From positions 124,001-188,000 of the forward strand of contig JAPEUQ010000006.1 of the NCBI GenBank assembly GCA_027946365.1: a DNA stretch of 64,000 nucleotides, read 5' to 3'. Shown piece by piece: positions 46,271 through 56,529 of the stretch (position 1 is its first letter; each line of letters starts with the position of its first letter). Source of the stretch: Kalmusia sp. IMI 367209. Its lineage: Eukaryota; Ascomycota; Dothideomycetes; Pleosporales; Didymosphaeriaceae. The notes under the pieces are model-generated. The model made no database searches, was not told the DNA's origin, and saw only the letters and a list, made by a program, of their open reading frames with translations. The position numbers and the translations under genes are program-made.

Positions 46271-47022
46271 TCACTTCAATTCTCCCTCAAAGTTATTCTC
46301 TAATTTTTTGACGACACGCGCCGGATTACCGGCTACCACAGTGAAAGGCCCCACAGATTTCGTTACAACGCTTGCTGCACCGATCGTGACACCTCGCCCA
46401 ATCACGACGCCTGGTAGGATATAAACGCCTCCTCCTATCCAACAGTCGTCGCCGATGTGTATCTCTTTACCAAGTTCTGGGCCTGTTATTCCTTGTCGTA
46501 CCGCCGGATCTGTAGGATGTGTGGCAGTGTAGATAGAAACGCTGGGTCCGATCAAAACACGAGCACCGATGGTCACTTTGCAAGTATCTAGCACAGTGAA
46601 ATTGGGTCCAATGAATGAATCCGGGCCCACGGACACATGGATACCGTAATCGATGCGAATGGGACCTTCGACCCAGGGATCTTTCTTGAAAAGAACATCG
46701 TCTTCTTCCTGCGTAACTGCCTGTAATGGTAGAGGATCTGTGTTACCCAGGACGCTGTTTCCACGATTAGTATTTTGAAAGAGGACACTGTATTGACTCA
46801 CTCTCGCCAGAGCTCTACCTGCTGCCTTCGAGTAGGATCCTCTGCGGCGTTGTATCGCCTGCAGGCAATTGCGCACCGACGCCTTGCCCAAGTCATCTCT
46901 GGGCCAAACGAGTAATACAACTCGCCTCGGAGCATTTTCACGTACTCTTCGACGCCGCTGAGCGCCTTCTTCAGGGCTGGAACACTCGCGCGATAGCTCG
47001 AGGTTTCCTCAAGAGAGCCCAT
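46271..47022 (-). CDS. Maltose/galactoside-type hexapeptide O-acetyltransferase
   Basis: Two exons, 47022-46802 and 46754-46271, give 234 aa. An N-terminal maltose-acetyltransferase-like helical region (EYVKMLRGELYYSFGPEM) is followed by a left-handed beta-helix of hexapeptide repeats. The repeats include GIHVSVGPDSFIGPNFTVLD, VTIGARVLIGPSVSIYTATH (catalytic His in the ATHP motif) and IGDDCWIGGGVYILPGVVIG, ending GNPARVVKKL. The 47-nt intron has a GTGAGT donor and an AACAG acceptor; a second AG downstream would break the frame. These cytosolic enzymes move acetyl groups from acetyl-CoA to sugar or small-molecule hydroxyls. The gene is divergent from the copper amine oxidase, 793 bases away. 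Confidence 0.9.
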
Positions 47023-47815
47023 TTTGCCGGTGAATGAAGAAGGGTGCAAGAGCTCACAGAGCTGGGGGGAAAACGTGAGTGTTAGTGTGAGAAATGATTA
47101 GGAGCGGGATGACATGGGACATGAGATGTGTCGAGTAAAAATCTAGTGCACCGATAGTGAATTTTTCAATCCGCAGCTGGACCTTCCTGAGCAAAGCTCA
47201 TGCATGTTGTGCAATGATTAGAAGAAACAATGCGTCGACATCCCCATAGACTGGAAGATTGGCGCGTAGTTGGGGGAATTGCCTCTAATAGTTAGGCGAT
47301 CTCCACTTGGCGAGTGCAGCCGCCATGGAATTGGTCGAATTTCTAGATACGGTGATTAGCTTCCTAACCCTTCCCAGTCCACATGTTCACCCATCTACTT
47401 CCCACGTTTGAACGACACCGATAGGCATAGCTGCATATCTGCCTAGTTATCTTGATACGTGTCACCTGTGTACTTAGACAGCCTTTTCACACTTCGATTG
47501 AGTCTCTTTCCTGTTGCAGAAAAACTGCCAGCTGACTGATCGCATTGTGCCAAACTGTGGTGCACCATAATCCTGTTGGGTCGTCTATATCTCCCACGTT
47601 AATCAAAATGCCTACTTTGGAAAAATTTCCCACGGTGAAGATGTCCGGCGAGAGTCTTGTAGCTACAATCAGGCGATATTAGTATAGGCAAAGCTTAGTT
47701 GGCTTCGCAAAGTTTGTCGAGGACTAACAAATGTCTTACCAAATTATACTGCTAGGACTGGATCTTTGATCATCCTAATTCCACACAGGTTACTTTTCAA
47801 ACCACTTCTCCCAAC
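47023..47815. other. Divergent promoter region, acetyltransferase / amine oxidase
   Basis: 793 bases with no gene and no clear TATA box; the shared region could co-regulate the two genes. Confidence 0.55.
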
Positions 47816-49847
47816 ATGCTCGCTTCTACCATCTCGCATCCTCTTGACCCGATAACTCCCACGGAAATTCGTGCAGCAAGCGATATTCTGCGAGAGCAAT
47901 CGTTTCCCACACGTCTTAGACTCAAAGTCGTGGATCTATTCGAAAGTCCGAAGAAAAACGTTTTGTCTTGGATCGCCGATAATACGTCTTTCGATAGACG
48001 AGCTAGAATCTACTACCATGTCTTTGGATCTTCACATCTCTGGAAAGCTATCGTAAACATCACTCGATGTGTGATCGAGTCCCAACAAGAGCTGCCAGAT
48101 GCTCAGGGCCCAGTCGACTATTGGGAATGGGAACGCGTCCATGACGCATGTAATTCGCATCCTACTGTGCTAGCCGAAATCGCCAAACTCAAGCTCCCGG
48201 ATGGTGCGAAAGTTATCAACGACCCATGGTCGTACGGCACTGATGATGCGAGAGAGCGGCGACGTCTGTTCCAATGCTATATGTACATTGTACTGAACGA
48301 CGACCCGGAAGCGAACCACTATTCAATCCCGGCACCATTTTCGCCAGTTTTCGATGCACATACGCTCGAGCTCTGCTGGATCGATAAGCTTCCTCTGAAT
48401 GTCAATACCGAGACCACGGAGACGCAACCCTGGAATGCTGTCCGTCCGGTTGAATATTCCGAGAATGTTTTGGGCGACGACTACTTTAGAAAGGATCTCA
48501 AACCATTGCAAATTTCTCAGCCGAATGGACCTTCGTTTTCTATCCGGGGCCGTTGCATCTCGTGGCAGAAGTGGAGCTTCCACCTAGGCTGGAATTTGCG
48601 AGAAGGTCCTGTTCTGAACAATATAACCTACGACGGCAGATCATTGTTTTATCGTGTCTCAATGAGCGAAATGACGGTACCTTACGGTGATCCACGAACG
48701 CCCTACCATCGCAAGCAAGCATTTGATCTGGGTGACTCAGGCTTTGGACTTACTTCCAACACATTGGAACTTGGTTGTGATTGCTTAGGCCACATCCATT
48801 ACTTTGACGGGTACAGATGCGACGTAGAAGGGCACCCAGTGCTCATGAAGAATGTTGTTTGCATGCACGAAGTGGACCAAGGTATTGGCTGGAAGCATAC
48901 AAACTTCCGCAACAACCACTCCTCAGTCGTACGCGACCGCCAATTGGTCCTTCAATGCACAGCAACGGTTGCAAACTACGAATACATCTTAGCATTCATA
49001 TTTGACCAGGCCGCAAATTTACACATTGAAGTCAAAGCCACGGGAATCGTGTCGACGATGCCTTCCAGTGAGGGCGTCCACCATGCATGGGGGACAACTG
49101 TAGCACCCGGTGTCCTGGCTGCCAACCATCAACATCTGTTCAATGTACGTATCGACCCGACACTAGACGGCCAGCAGAATAGCGTCGTTTATGAAGACTG
49201 TGTTCCCATTGGGAGTTCAGACAAAACTCTCGACCCCTTCGGCAACGCATTCAAGACCGAGATAATTACGATCAAGCATCCAGGCCCATATGATCTCGAC
49301 ATTAATAAGTCGCGTGTCTACAAAATAATCAATCCATCGCACATCAACCAAATATCTGGTAAGCCGGTCGGATACAAACTGCATGCTATACCCTCGCAGA
49401 TGATGATGATGGCGCCCACGACTTTTAATTACCGGCGAGGCGTCTTCGCCTCAAGGCCGATTTGGGTCACCAAGTACAAAGACGATGAGCTATATGCCGC
49501 TGGAGAGTTTACTAATCAGAGTCGCGAAGATACAGGCTTGGCCATCTGGAGTCAAAGGAATGAAAACGTTGAGAACGAGGACGTTGTCTTATGGCATTCT
49601 TTCGGAATTACGCATGTCACTCGACCTGAAGGTAAGTGATCCCAGGCAATCTGAATTGTTGGCAAGGACTGAACTGTGGGATCTAGACTTTCCCGTCATG
49701 CCTGCAGAGAAGATGGTGGTCTCGTTGAAACCGACGAGCTTCTTTGAGCTCAATCCTTCTAACGATGTTCCGCGATCGACGCAGGAACTCAACAAGTCGA
49801 AGTTAGATGATTGGGCTGGCTGCCCAAGAAGTGATTCACGCATTTGA
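47816..49847 (+). CDS. Copper amine oxidase (TPQ-dependent)
   Basis: Two exons, 47816-49631 and 49687-49847, give 658 aa, normal for fungal enzymes. The topaquinone precursor is Tyr388 in TVANYEY. The general-base Asp lies in FDLGDSGFG (near residue 304-307). Copper ligands are His438 and His440 (ANHQHLF) and the His in GITHVTRPEDFPVMP, the last motif being split by the intron. There is no signal peptide and no clear C-terminal SKL-type signal (it ends DSRI), so a cytosolic enzyme is likely. It oxidises primary amines to aldehydes with release of ammonia and hydrogen peroxide. Its neighbours (permease, oxidoreductases) fit an amine-use pathway. Confidence 0.95.
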
Positions 49848-50312
49848 AGATATCATGAAAGCAAGAAGACTTTGTGGAAGCGATTGAATGTGTTCATCGA
49901 GAGCCGAACTATTGTGATCGCCTTGCTAGAACAGTTGCAGTTGTTCTTTGATAAAATCCAGCCATAATAATACCAACAACCCTATATAATCTTGGTGTAA
50001 ATCGTCATGTACTACTTTTATGAGCAACACTTATTTGTGAATCCTGTTGATCATACATTTACCTAATTGCTATTGTTTCTTTGATTTGAGCGCATAAAAG
50101 TAGAAACACTTAGAGTGCCAAAGCGCCGTTACAGAAATTAGCGGTGCTCGAGTCAACCAAATCACACCATTTTCAATGTGGACACATATGTAAACATGGG
50201 TCAAACACAAGAGCTTACATTAGCGCTTCGAAACGGGTATCATAAATAGAAGCAGAAGACTCAAATCCAAAATGACTGCCCCAAAACACCGTCTAGTCCC
50301 TTCCCTCTACGC
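49848..50312. other. Convergent 3' region, nothing recognised
   Basis: 465 AT-rich bases lie between the amine oxidase stop and the end of the phosphodiesterase frame extension. Confidence 0.6.
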
Positions 50313-50534
50313 CTATTCCTGCTTCTCCTTTTTCTCTTCACCATCCTTCAACCCTGTAAAATGATCATGTAGAAATGTATCAACCCAATCTTCTGCATTC
50401 TCCGCCTTGTGCGTCAACCACTCCCACCAGGACTCATTTGTGCTCGTCTCTGCAGGCGGCGCACTCGATGTAGGCGATGCAGCCTTGCTGGGCTGCACGG
50501 GATCCATGGACGATTTCGATGAGGGGATGGGGAG
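50313..50534 (-). other. In-frame extension downstream of the phosphodiesterase TAG
   Basis: Directly after the TAG at 50537-50535 the same frame stays open for 73 codons to a second stop at 50313. It reads Pro/Ser-rich sequence, then SWWEWLTHKAENAEDWVDTF and a charged Lys/Glu end. An ATG at 50507 could also start a free 64-aa peptide, but its position only 27 bases after the stop makes a separate gene unlikely. The Trp-rich amphipathic segment resembles tails I remember on fungal ENPP proteins (memory, not checked). Confidence 0.6.
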
Positions 50535-52491
50535 CTAATGGCCGCTGGACTTGGTGAGGGGCCGGGGAGTCGACAGGGTCAGCGGGGTCTCGTCCGGAGG
50601 GGTATCTGGGTCGGTATGTAGGCCCACCGGTTTAAGTGGGAGGCGAAGAGTGCCATTGTTTGGCAAAGGTGTGATACCGATGGAATCGCAGACGATGTTA
50701 TAAACCTCGATATTCTCTGTTACGAAATTAGCACTATATTCCCCACAGTGTACATGTCGTCTTACGGAAAGGTTCCACGCGGCTGTTGGCTTTATGTGGG
50801 AAAGCTGGTCCCCTTGCGACGAAAATAGCTCTCATGAGCGGATGTTCATGATCGTAGCCATGTATACCACGCGGATGATACACGTCACCGTTCTTCTTCA
50901 TCTCCTCGACATTGCCGTCCGCTTTGGGGAGTATAGCCCACCCAGCTTTCGGTATGATCCATAGCGGAGCGATGCGCTCATTCTTCGAAAAGTGATAACG
51001 TTCGGGCATGTCTCCATCTCGAAGATATACTTCAATGCCCGACATGTTCTGGGCTCTGTCAACGACCTGTTTATGCAAGCGATCCAGCTCGCCGATCTTC
51101 TTCGGTCGAAGGCCGTATGAAGGCCAGCCATCGATGTGCTCTAGCTCGTTAGGGTCGATCAAGTCTTCGAGCTGGACAAGTCGAGATGTGTCGGTCGTAG
51201 CCATGCCGTGGTCAGATACCACTACTACATTGACGATATCAGTTAGATTACGGTCCTGAAGGCCTTTGAGAATACCGCCAACCATGGTGTCGGCGTTGTT
51301 GATCGTTTGTCGAATCTCAGTGCTATTCGGTCCGTACATATGGCCATCAGCATCGACATTTGGAACATAGGCAGCAATGAGCTGGGGACGGGGCTGGTCA
51401 GACTTCGCGCCAATGTCCATCGGACCAGGAAGATCCAAAAGTCCTATGACACGATCAACTTTCCTCGGCAGAGCCTCAGAGCCGTTGTACTTGTCTACAT
51501 AAGCTGGAAGAAATTCTTCGCTGTGAACTTCTGACCCAGGCCACATGTGTACGGCAACACGAACGTTTTGTCGTTCCGCAGTACGCCAGATGGGCTCTCC
51601 ACCCCACCAGTAGGGCTGCAGACTCCGCTCAGGATCGGTATAGTAGAACTCCTTCTGCAGATCGGCGTCCCAGAAGCTGTTGCCCACGACGCCGTGTGCC
51701 TCAGGATACAGCCCAGTTGCCAATGTAAAATGATTCGGGAATGTAACGCTCGGGAAGCTTGGGCGCATGTACTTGGGGGATATGCCTTCTGCGACGAATT
51801 TGTTAAGCGTCGGAGTCAGGCCACGGTAGAGAAAGTCGGCGCGAAAGCCGTCGAGAGATATAAGGATAGTAGTAGGGGCGAATAGATGGGTGCCATTGGA
51901 CAACATTGTCGCAGCAGCTTTCAGCTGCGCCGGTTTTGAGGCTCGATACGCGGCAAAGAGCAGGACGAAGAACAAGCCGGCAATGCTCAGATATATGATG
52001 ACTCGGCGCCATATTCTTTTCTTTCGCGTCTGCTCCGCATTAGCTATGACTTGCACCCAAGATTCGCAACATACCTGTCTGTGTGAAGTCGCAGCCAGCA
52101 GCCGCCGCTCGTCGGATTCGCTCGATCTCCGCGACAGGCTCGAACTAGACACACCGATCCCTTCTTCCATTTCGTACATGAGCGCACTCGATTCGTCATT
52201 GTGTCCTCTCTTACGCTCTTTCGCCTTGACTTTCGTAGGGGCGTGGCGATCCCGCTTCCCTATCCTGATCCCTTTCTTGTTGAGCAGTCCAGAAATACCT
52301 TCCTTCTGCGTCAGAAGTCGCTCCCGCTCATCCTCCGACTCCAAAATATCATGGTCTCCAACGGAGATCTCCGATGATGGCCTCCCATCGTAGCCCTCGT
52401 CGTCGGAATTGTGTTCGCATAGGGTTCGTTCGTCAGCGCTCATCGTGTCCGAATCGGCTATTCTGGCGTTGTCGTGCGGAACAGGCGGCAT
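50535..52491 (-). CDS. ENPP-type nucleotide pyrophosphatase/phosphodiesterase
   Basis: Three exons are read as 52491-52075, 52029-50766 and 50716-50535, giving 620 aa. The 45-nt first intron (52074-52030, GTATGT...GCTAAT...GCAG) is a multiple of three without stops and would otherwise add 15 residues. The protein is type II: a long acidic and basic cytoplasmic N-terminus, one membrane helix (IIYLSIAGLFFVLLFAAYRA), then the catalytic domain. The nucleophilic Thr is in RPSFPSVTFPNH. Metal ligands are in ILISLDGFR, VDADGHMYGP, VVSDHGM and GIHGYDHEHP. Such enzymes hydrolyse nucleotide phosphodiester and pyrophosphate bonds outside the cell or in the vacuole. The stop is followed by a long in-frame extension. 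Confidence 0.92.
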
Positions 52492-52782
52492 GGTGAGATT
52501 TACGAATGACGCAAATACGCTCACATTCTTCGTAGAGCGAGGCGCGCTCGAGGTTTAAGCCTTGGAAAGGTGGCTGATTGACATGCTGACCCATGCCACA
52601 CTCTTGGCAAGGATGTTTCACGAAGTGGTCCGGTCCCTGCATAGAAGTCCGCACATCAGCACCCCATCGAATTTGGTCGTACGTCTCGATTTCCGCTGCA
52701 CCAACTGTAATCCATTTTGGGTGAAGATTCATCACATAATCATAGTCTTTGATTCTTAATACCATATTCTACACTTTATGAT

Positions 52783-54081
52783 TCAAGGGATGGCAATCAC
52801 CTCGAGTTCCTCACTGTCAACCCAAGCCGAGCCTGTCCTACATATTCTTCCCCTAGAAGATAGCCACAATGACAGCCATACATGCTCCACGATCTCTCCC
52901 CAGCAATATAGCCGGACTGTACCCAGTTCACGACAGTGTGCAGCCTCTCGATGGAGGGTCACGCCCCACCCAAATTTACCATTGCTGACATCCCTCTGGA
53001 GAGTAGACCAGAATCGGTACTGAGCATTCTTAGGCCATGATCTGCACTCCACAATCCAATGTCCCCGTTCGTCCCTTTTCAAGGATCTCGCAATAGTTTT
53101 CGGTCTGAAACGTTTGGGATTCTGCAATTTCAACGATTCTAGATATTTCGTGACCTGGGTCGGCAACGTGCTAGGTGACTCTATAGTAACCTTGGGAGGC
53201 GGAGGACTGACTTCGAATGGAAGATCTGTAAAACTAACTTCTGGGGAATCTTGACTCGCTTGGCTCGTTTCTCCACTGTTCAACTTCATAGAAGCTAACG
53301 AGTGCTGCGATGATGGCACTCGATCTTTGTTCTCGGCTGCGATCCCCTGCAAAGTTTTACGAACGGTGGTATACCCTTCATCTGCAGGCACATCCAGGCG
53401 TGACTCAGCTTGGCGGTTCCCGGTAGCAGGCATGAAAGGAGTACGGACATTCTCAAAGTCTGTATCATTATCCGAAGGCTCTTCTGAAGTAGCAGATAAA
53501 TGATTCATGAGCTGGCTTTGGACGGCCTGAAATGCTCGTTGAGTATCTTCGATAAAGGTGCTATCCTCAGCCGGAAGGATCGAAAAGTCGGTGCTTCGTC
53601 TGTCACTCTCTATGAGACTGGATCTCGTGATTCTCTGCTCCCGCCATCTCGCCTGGATGCGCTCAAGCTGTCCAAGCCTGCTGATCGAGGTGTGAACTAG
53701 TGATGCTGGAGATTCATAAATCTTGGAACCATCCAGGCCATTCTGTTCATCTTCTGAGGTAATATGAGAAGGAAAACTTCCGTAAGAATCTATACTCGCG
53801 ATGACAGGGCATGCGCTATCGGCCTCGCCTGCATGTCCTTGACTCAACGGAGGGCGATTAGACCGGATGTTAGTCGATTGTGGGAGCCCTTCGAGGTTTG
53901 ATGAGAAAGGATCATGCTGAGAATCGGTAGAACGTGGGAGTCCTTCGTCATTCTCTACATTTGCTTGTGGTTGATATGGCTCAAATGCAATATAGGCATT
54001 GGCTAGAGATTGGTAAAGGTCATCATTCGCCCGCGTTGCGGGGTTTGCGATGTGCACGAGTACCTCCGTTTTATCGTCCAT
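52783..54081 (-). CDS. Conserved hypothetical protein, 432 aa
   Basis: This single exon runs from the ATG at 54081. The first 20 residues (MDDKTEVLVHIANPATRAND) look conserved. A long, Ser/Asp-rich, probably disordered middle contains a short repeat (GLPRSTDSQHDPFSSNLEGL then GLPQST). The last 140 residues appear folded: VTKYLESLKLQNPKRFRPKT, HWIVECRSWPKNAQYRFW, WGVTLHRE and a C-terminal acidic segment. I do not recognise the family and give no function. The start codon is 245 bases from the divergent eIF3d start, so the two share a compact promoter. Confidence 0.8.
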   Translation of the reverse strand: MDDKTEVLVHIANPATRANDDLYQSLANAYIAFEPYQPQANVENDEGLPRSTDSQHDPFSSNLEGLPQSTNIRSNRPPLSQGHAGEADSACPVIASIDSYGSFPSHITSEDEQNGLDGSKIYESPASLVHTSISRLGQLERIQARWREQRITRSSLIESDRRSTDFSILPAEDSTFIEDTQRAFQAVQSQLMNHLSATSEEPSDNDTDFENVRTPFMPATGNRQAESRLDVPADEGYTTVRKTLQGIAAENKDRVPSSQHSLASMKLNSGETSQASQDSPEVSFTDLPFEVSPPPPKVTIESPSTLPTQVTKYLESLKLQNPKRFRPKTIARSLKRDERGHWIVECRSWPKNAQYRFWSTLQRDVSNGKFGWGVTLHREAAHCRELGTVRLYCWGEIVEHVWLSLWLSSRGRICRTGSAWVDSEELEVIAIP

Positions 54082-54326
54082 AGCCTTTGATGCTCAGGTT
54101 TCGGGAAATTTTCTTGGGCTCCATAGTGGTGCTGTTCTACAAAGGCTAGGTCTGTAATACATCAGGTAGCTGCTGGCTGGCGCTTGGGAGAAAGGTGAAA
54201 GAGGGGAGCAGCGAGTCGAGTAAGCGAATGGCCTAGCGCCGCCAAGATTCGCGCCGCACTACGACTCGTTTTCAGAATTGTGTCGCGCGTGAACAAAACT
54301 GCCCCACGCAGCAACAGACACACACC

Positions 54327-56169
54327 ATGGCGCCCGTATCGCTCCTCGACCTCGTTTCGGCGCTGCCCACCAAGGAAGCATGGGGCCCCGAGGTCTCCAG
54401 CGAGACCATGCTCGATGGCGTGCCCTATGCGCCCTACTCGAAAGCAGACAAACTGGGGCGCATGGCAGACTGGACCGATGGCAAAGACAGGGATCGAGGC
54501 GGCCGCCAGAACTATGGCGGACGTAACTACAGAGGTATGAAGGTTTCTCCTCTTGTATCATGAATTTTAACGAAGATGGGCGTATCTAACGTATCCCACA
54601 GACCAGCAGGTATACGGCGCAAACCAGACCACGAATCCTTTCGCAGTCCAGATGGCCGAGGAGGAGGCTACTTTCTCCGTTGTCGACAACACACGTACAT
54701 CCGCTAGGACGAGAGGATTCGGCAGAGGAGGAGGCACCGTTTTCGGTCGTGGAAGGGGACAGCGGGGTGGACAGGCACAACGCGGTGGACGAGGCACCTT
54801 CCAACGCGTGGGTGGACGTGGCGGGCAACAGTACGATAACCGTGGTGGACGAGGCGGACGAGGAGGCCGTCGCTTTGGCTGGAGAGATGATAAGCCGCAG
54901 CGCAACCGCGATGCGTCTGTGCAGGTCAAGCCTGACTGGCAAGTGCTGGAAGAGATTGATTTTGCGCGTCTGGGCAAGCTGAACCTGGCCACGGGCGACG
55001 GCGAGGACATCGACAGCTATGGCTTCCTATACTACTATGACCGCAGCTACGACAAGCAGCCCGGCGCCGTCACCTCGCAGCGGAAACTCAACGTTCTCGA
55101 GCGCGCCGCCTACAATGTCACCACATCGAGCGATCCTATCCTACAAGAGCTGGCGGAGAAGGACGAGGCTACTATTTTCGCGACCGACAGCATCTTGTCT
55201 GTGCTGATGTGCGCAACGAAGTCAGTCTACTCGTGGGATTTGGTCATCTCAAAGCGGGGCAACAAGCTGTTCATTGACAAGCGCGACAACTCGAACCTAG
55301 ACATGGTCACAGTCAACGAGAACGCTACAGATGCGCCGCTCGAGACTTCAGAAGGCAACAAAGACACGATGAACAGCCCCAGCGCACTCATGCTAGAAGC
55401 GACCCACATTAACAATGTCTTCCCGCTCCAAGTCGTGAATGAATCGCAGAGTAACAAGGTCAACATGCCTCACGAACATCCCTTCTACAACGAGGAGGTT
55501 GAGAGCGACCCTCCAGCTTCCAAGGCTTACAAGTACCGCCGCTTCGACTTGTCCCTAGACCAGGACGAGGAGCCGCTGCACCTCATAGTGCGGACAGAAT
55601 TTGACGCCGTTATCAAGAACAATATCAACGGCGAGGATCAGTACCTTACCATCAAAGCACTGAACGAGTTTGATAACAAGGCTCAAGGTAGCGGTGGTGC
55701 GCTTGACTGGCGGACAAAGCTAGCTAGCCAGCGTGGTGCTGTCCTTGCCACCGAGATGAAGAACAATGCTTTCAAGCTCGCTCGCTGGGCAACGCAGAGC
55801 ATCCTCGCCAAGGCCGACACTATGAAGCTAGGGTGAGTTTTCACGGATCCTCTTCAAAATCTTCATGCATTAACAGACTGTAGTTTCGTCTCTCGTGCTA
55901 ATCCTAAGAACAACAACGACCACGTCATCCTCGGCGTCCTTACGAACAAGCCTCGTGAATTTGCCAACCAGATGGCCCTCAACCTCAACAATGGCTGGGG
56001 TATTGTTCGTACAATTGTGGACATGTGCCTCAAGATGGACGATGGCAAGTATGTGCTTGTCAAGGACCCTAACAAATCGATCTTGCGGTTGTACTCGGTA
56101 CCAGACAACACTTTTGAAGAAGAGATCGAGGAGGCCCCAATTCAGGAGGAAGATGAGAACGAGTCGTAA
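54327..56169 (+). CDS. eIF3d: Eukaryotic translation initiation factor 3 subunit D
   Basis: Three exons (54327-54534, 54602-55832, 55884-56169) give 574 aa, the usual length. The N-terminus carries the conserved [22 protein letters not shown] motif (here [19 protein letters not shown]), then a Gly/Arg-rich RNA-binding stretch at about residues 115-165. [15 protein letters not shown] starts the folded cap-binding domain, with [13 protein letters not shown] and [20 protein letters not shown]. The exon 2/3 splice restores [14 protein letters not shown]. The C-terminus is acidic. eIF3d is part of the eIF3 complex and can bind the mRNA 5' cap. The identity is secure. Confidence 0.95.
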
Positions 56170-56529
56170 TTGTTGGCACGGGTCACGGGTCACGGATGAG
56201 GTATATGATAGGTTGAACAATGTTCATGAGGGATGATGGGTAGATAAAATACCACGACTTACTATGCTTATTTTCGTCTGCTTCGTACTATAGCTTTGCT
56301 AACATTTGGTTCAGTCAACTATGTATTACTTATTCCCCATGTCTCTGCAAGCATCTACTATCAATTTGTCGCTAAACCTTGGCCTCAGCGGATTTTCTTC
56401 GTCTTGCCATGCACATGCGACTAAACCAAATAGCACCTTTAGCTTGATCCAATCAAGCGAAAAGCTCATCTCGGAGCTCTAGCGACACATCCTTTCTACT
56501 TTACACCCCAACAAGGAGTATATCGAGTT
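56170..56529. other. Intergenic, nothing recognised
   Basis: 360 bases form the 3' flank of eIF3d and the edge of the HET relic, with no gene. Confidence 0.55.

Noticed and set aside
38079..49847. Classical secondary-metabolite cluster
   Set aside because: No PKS, NRPS, terpene cyclase or prenyltransferase is present; only tailoring-type and transport genes.
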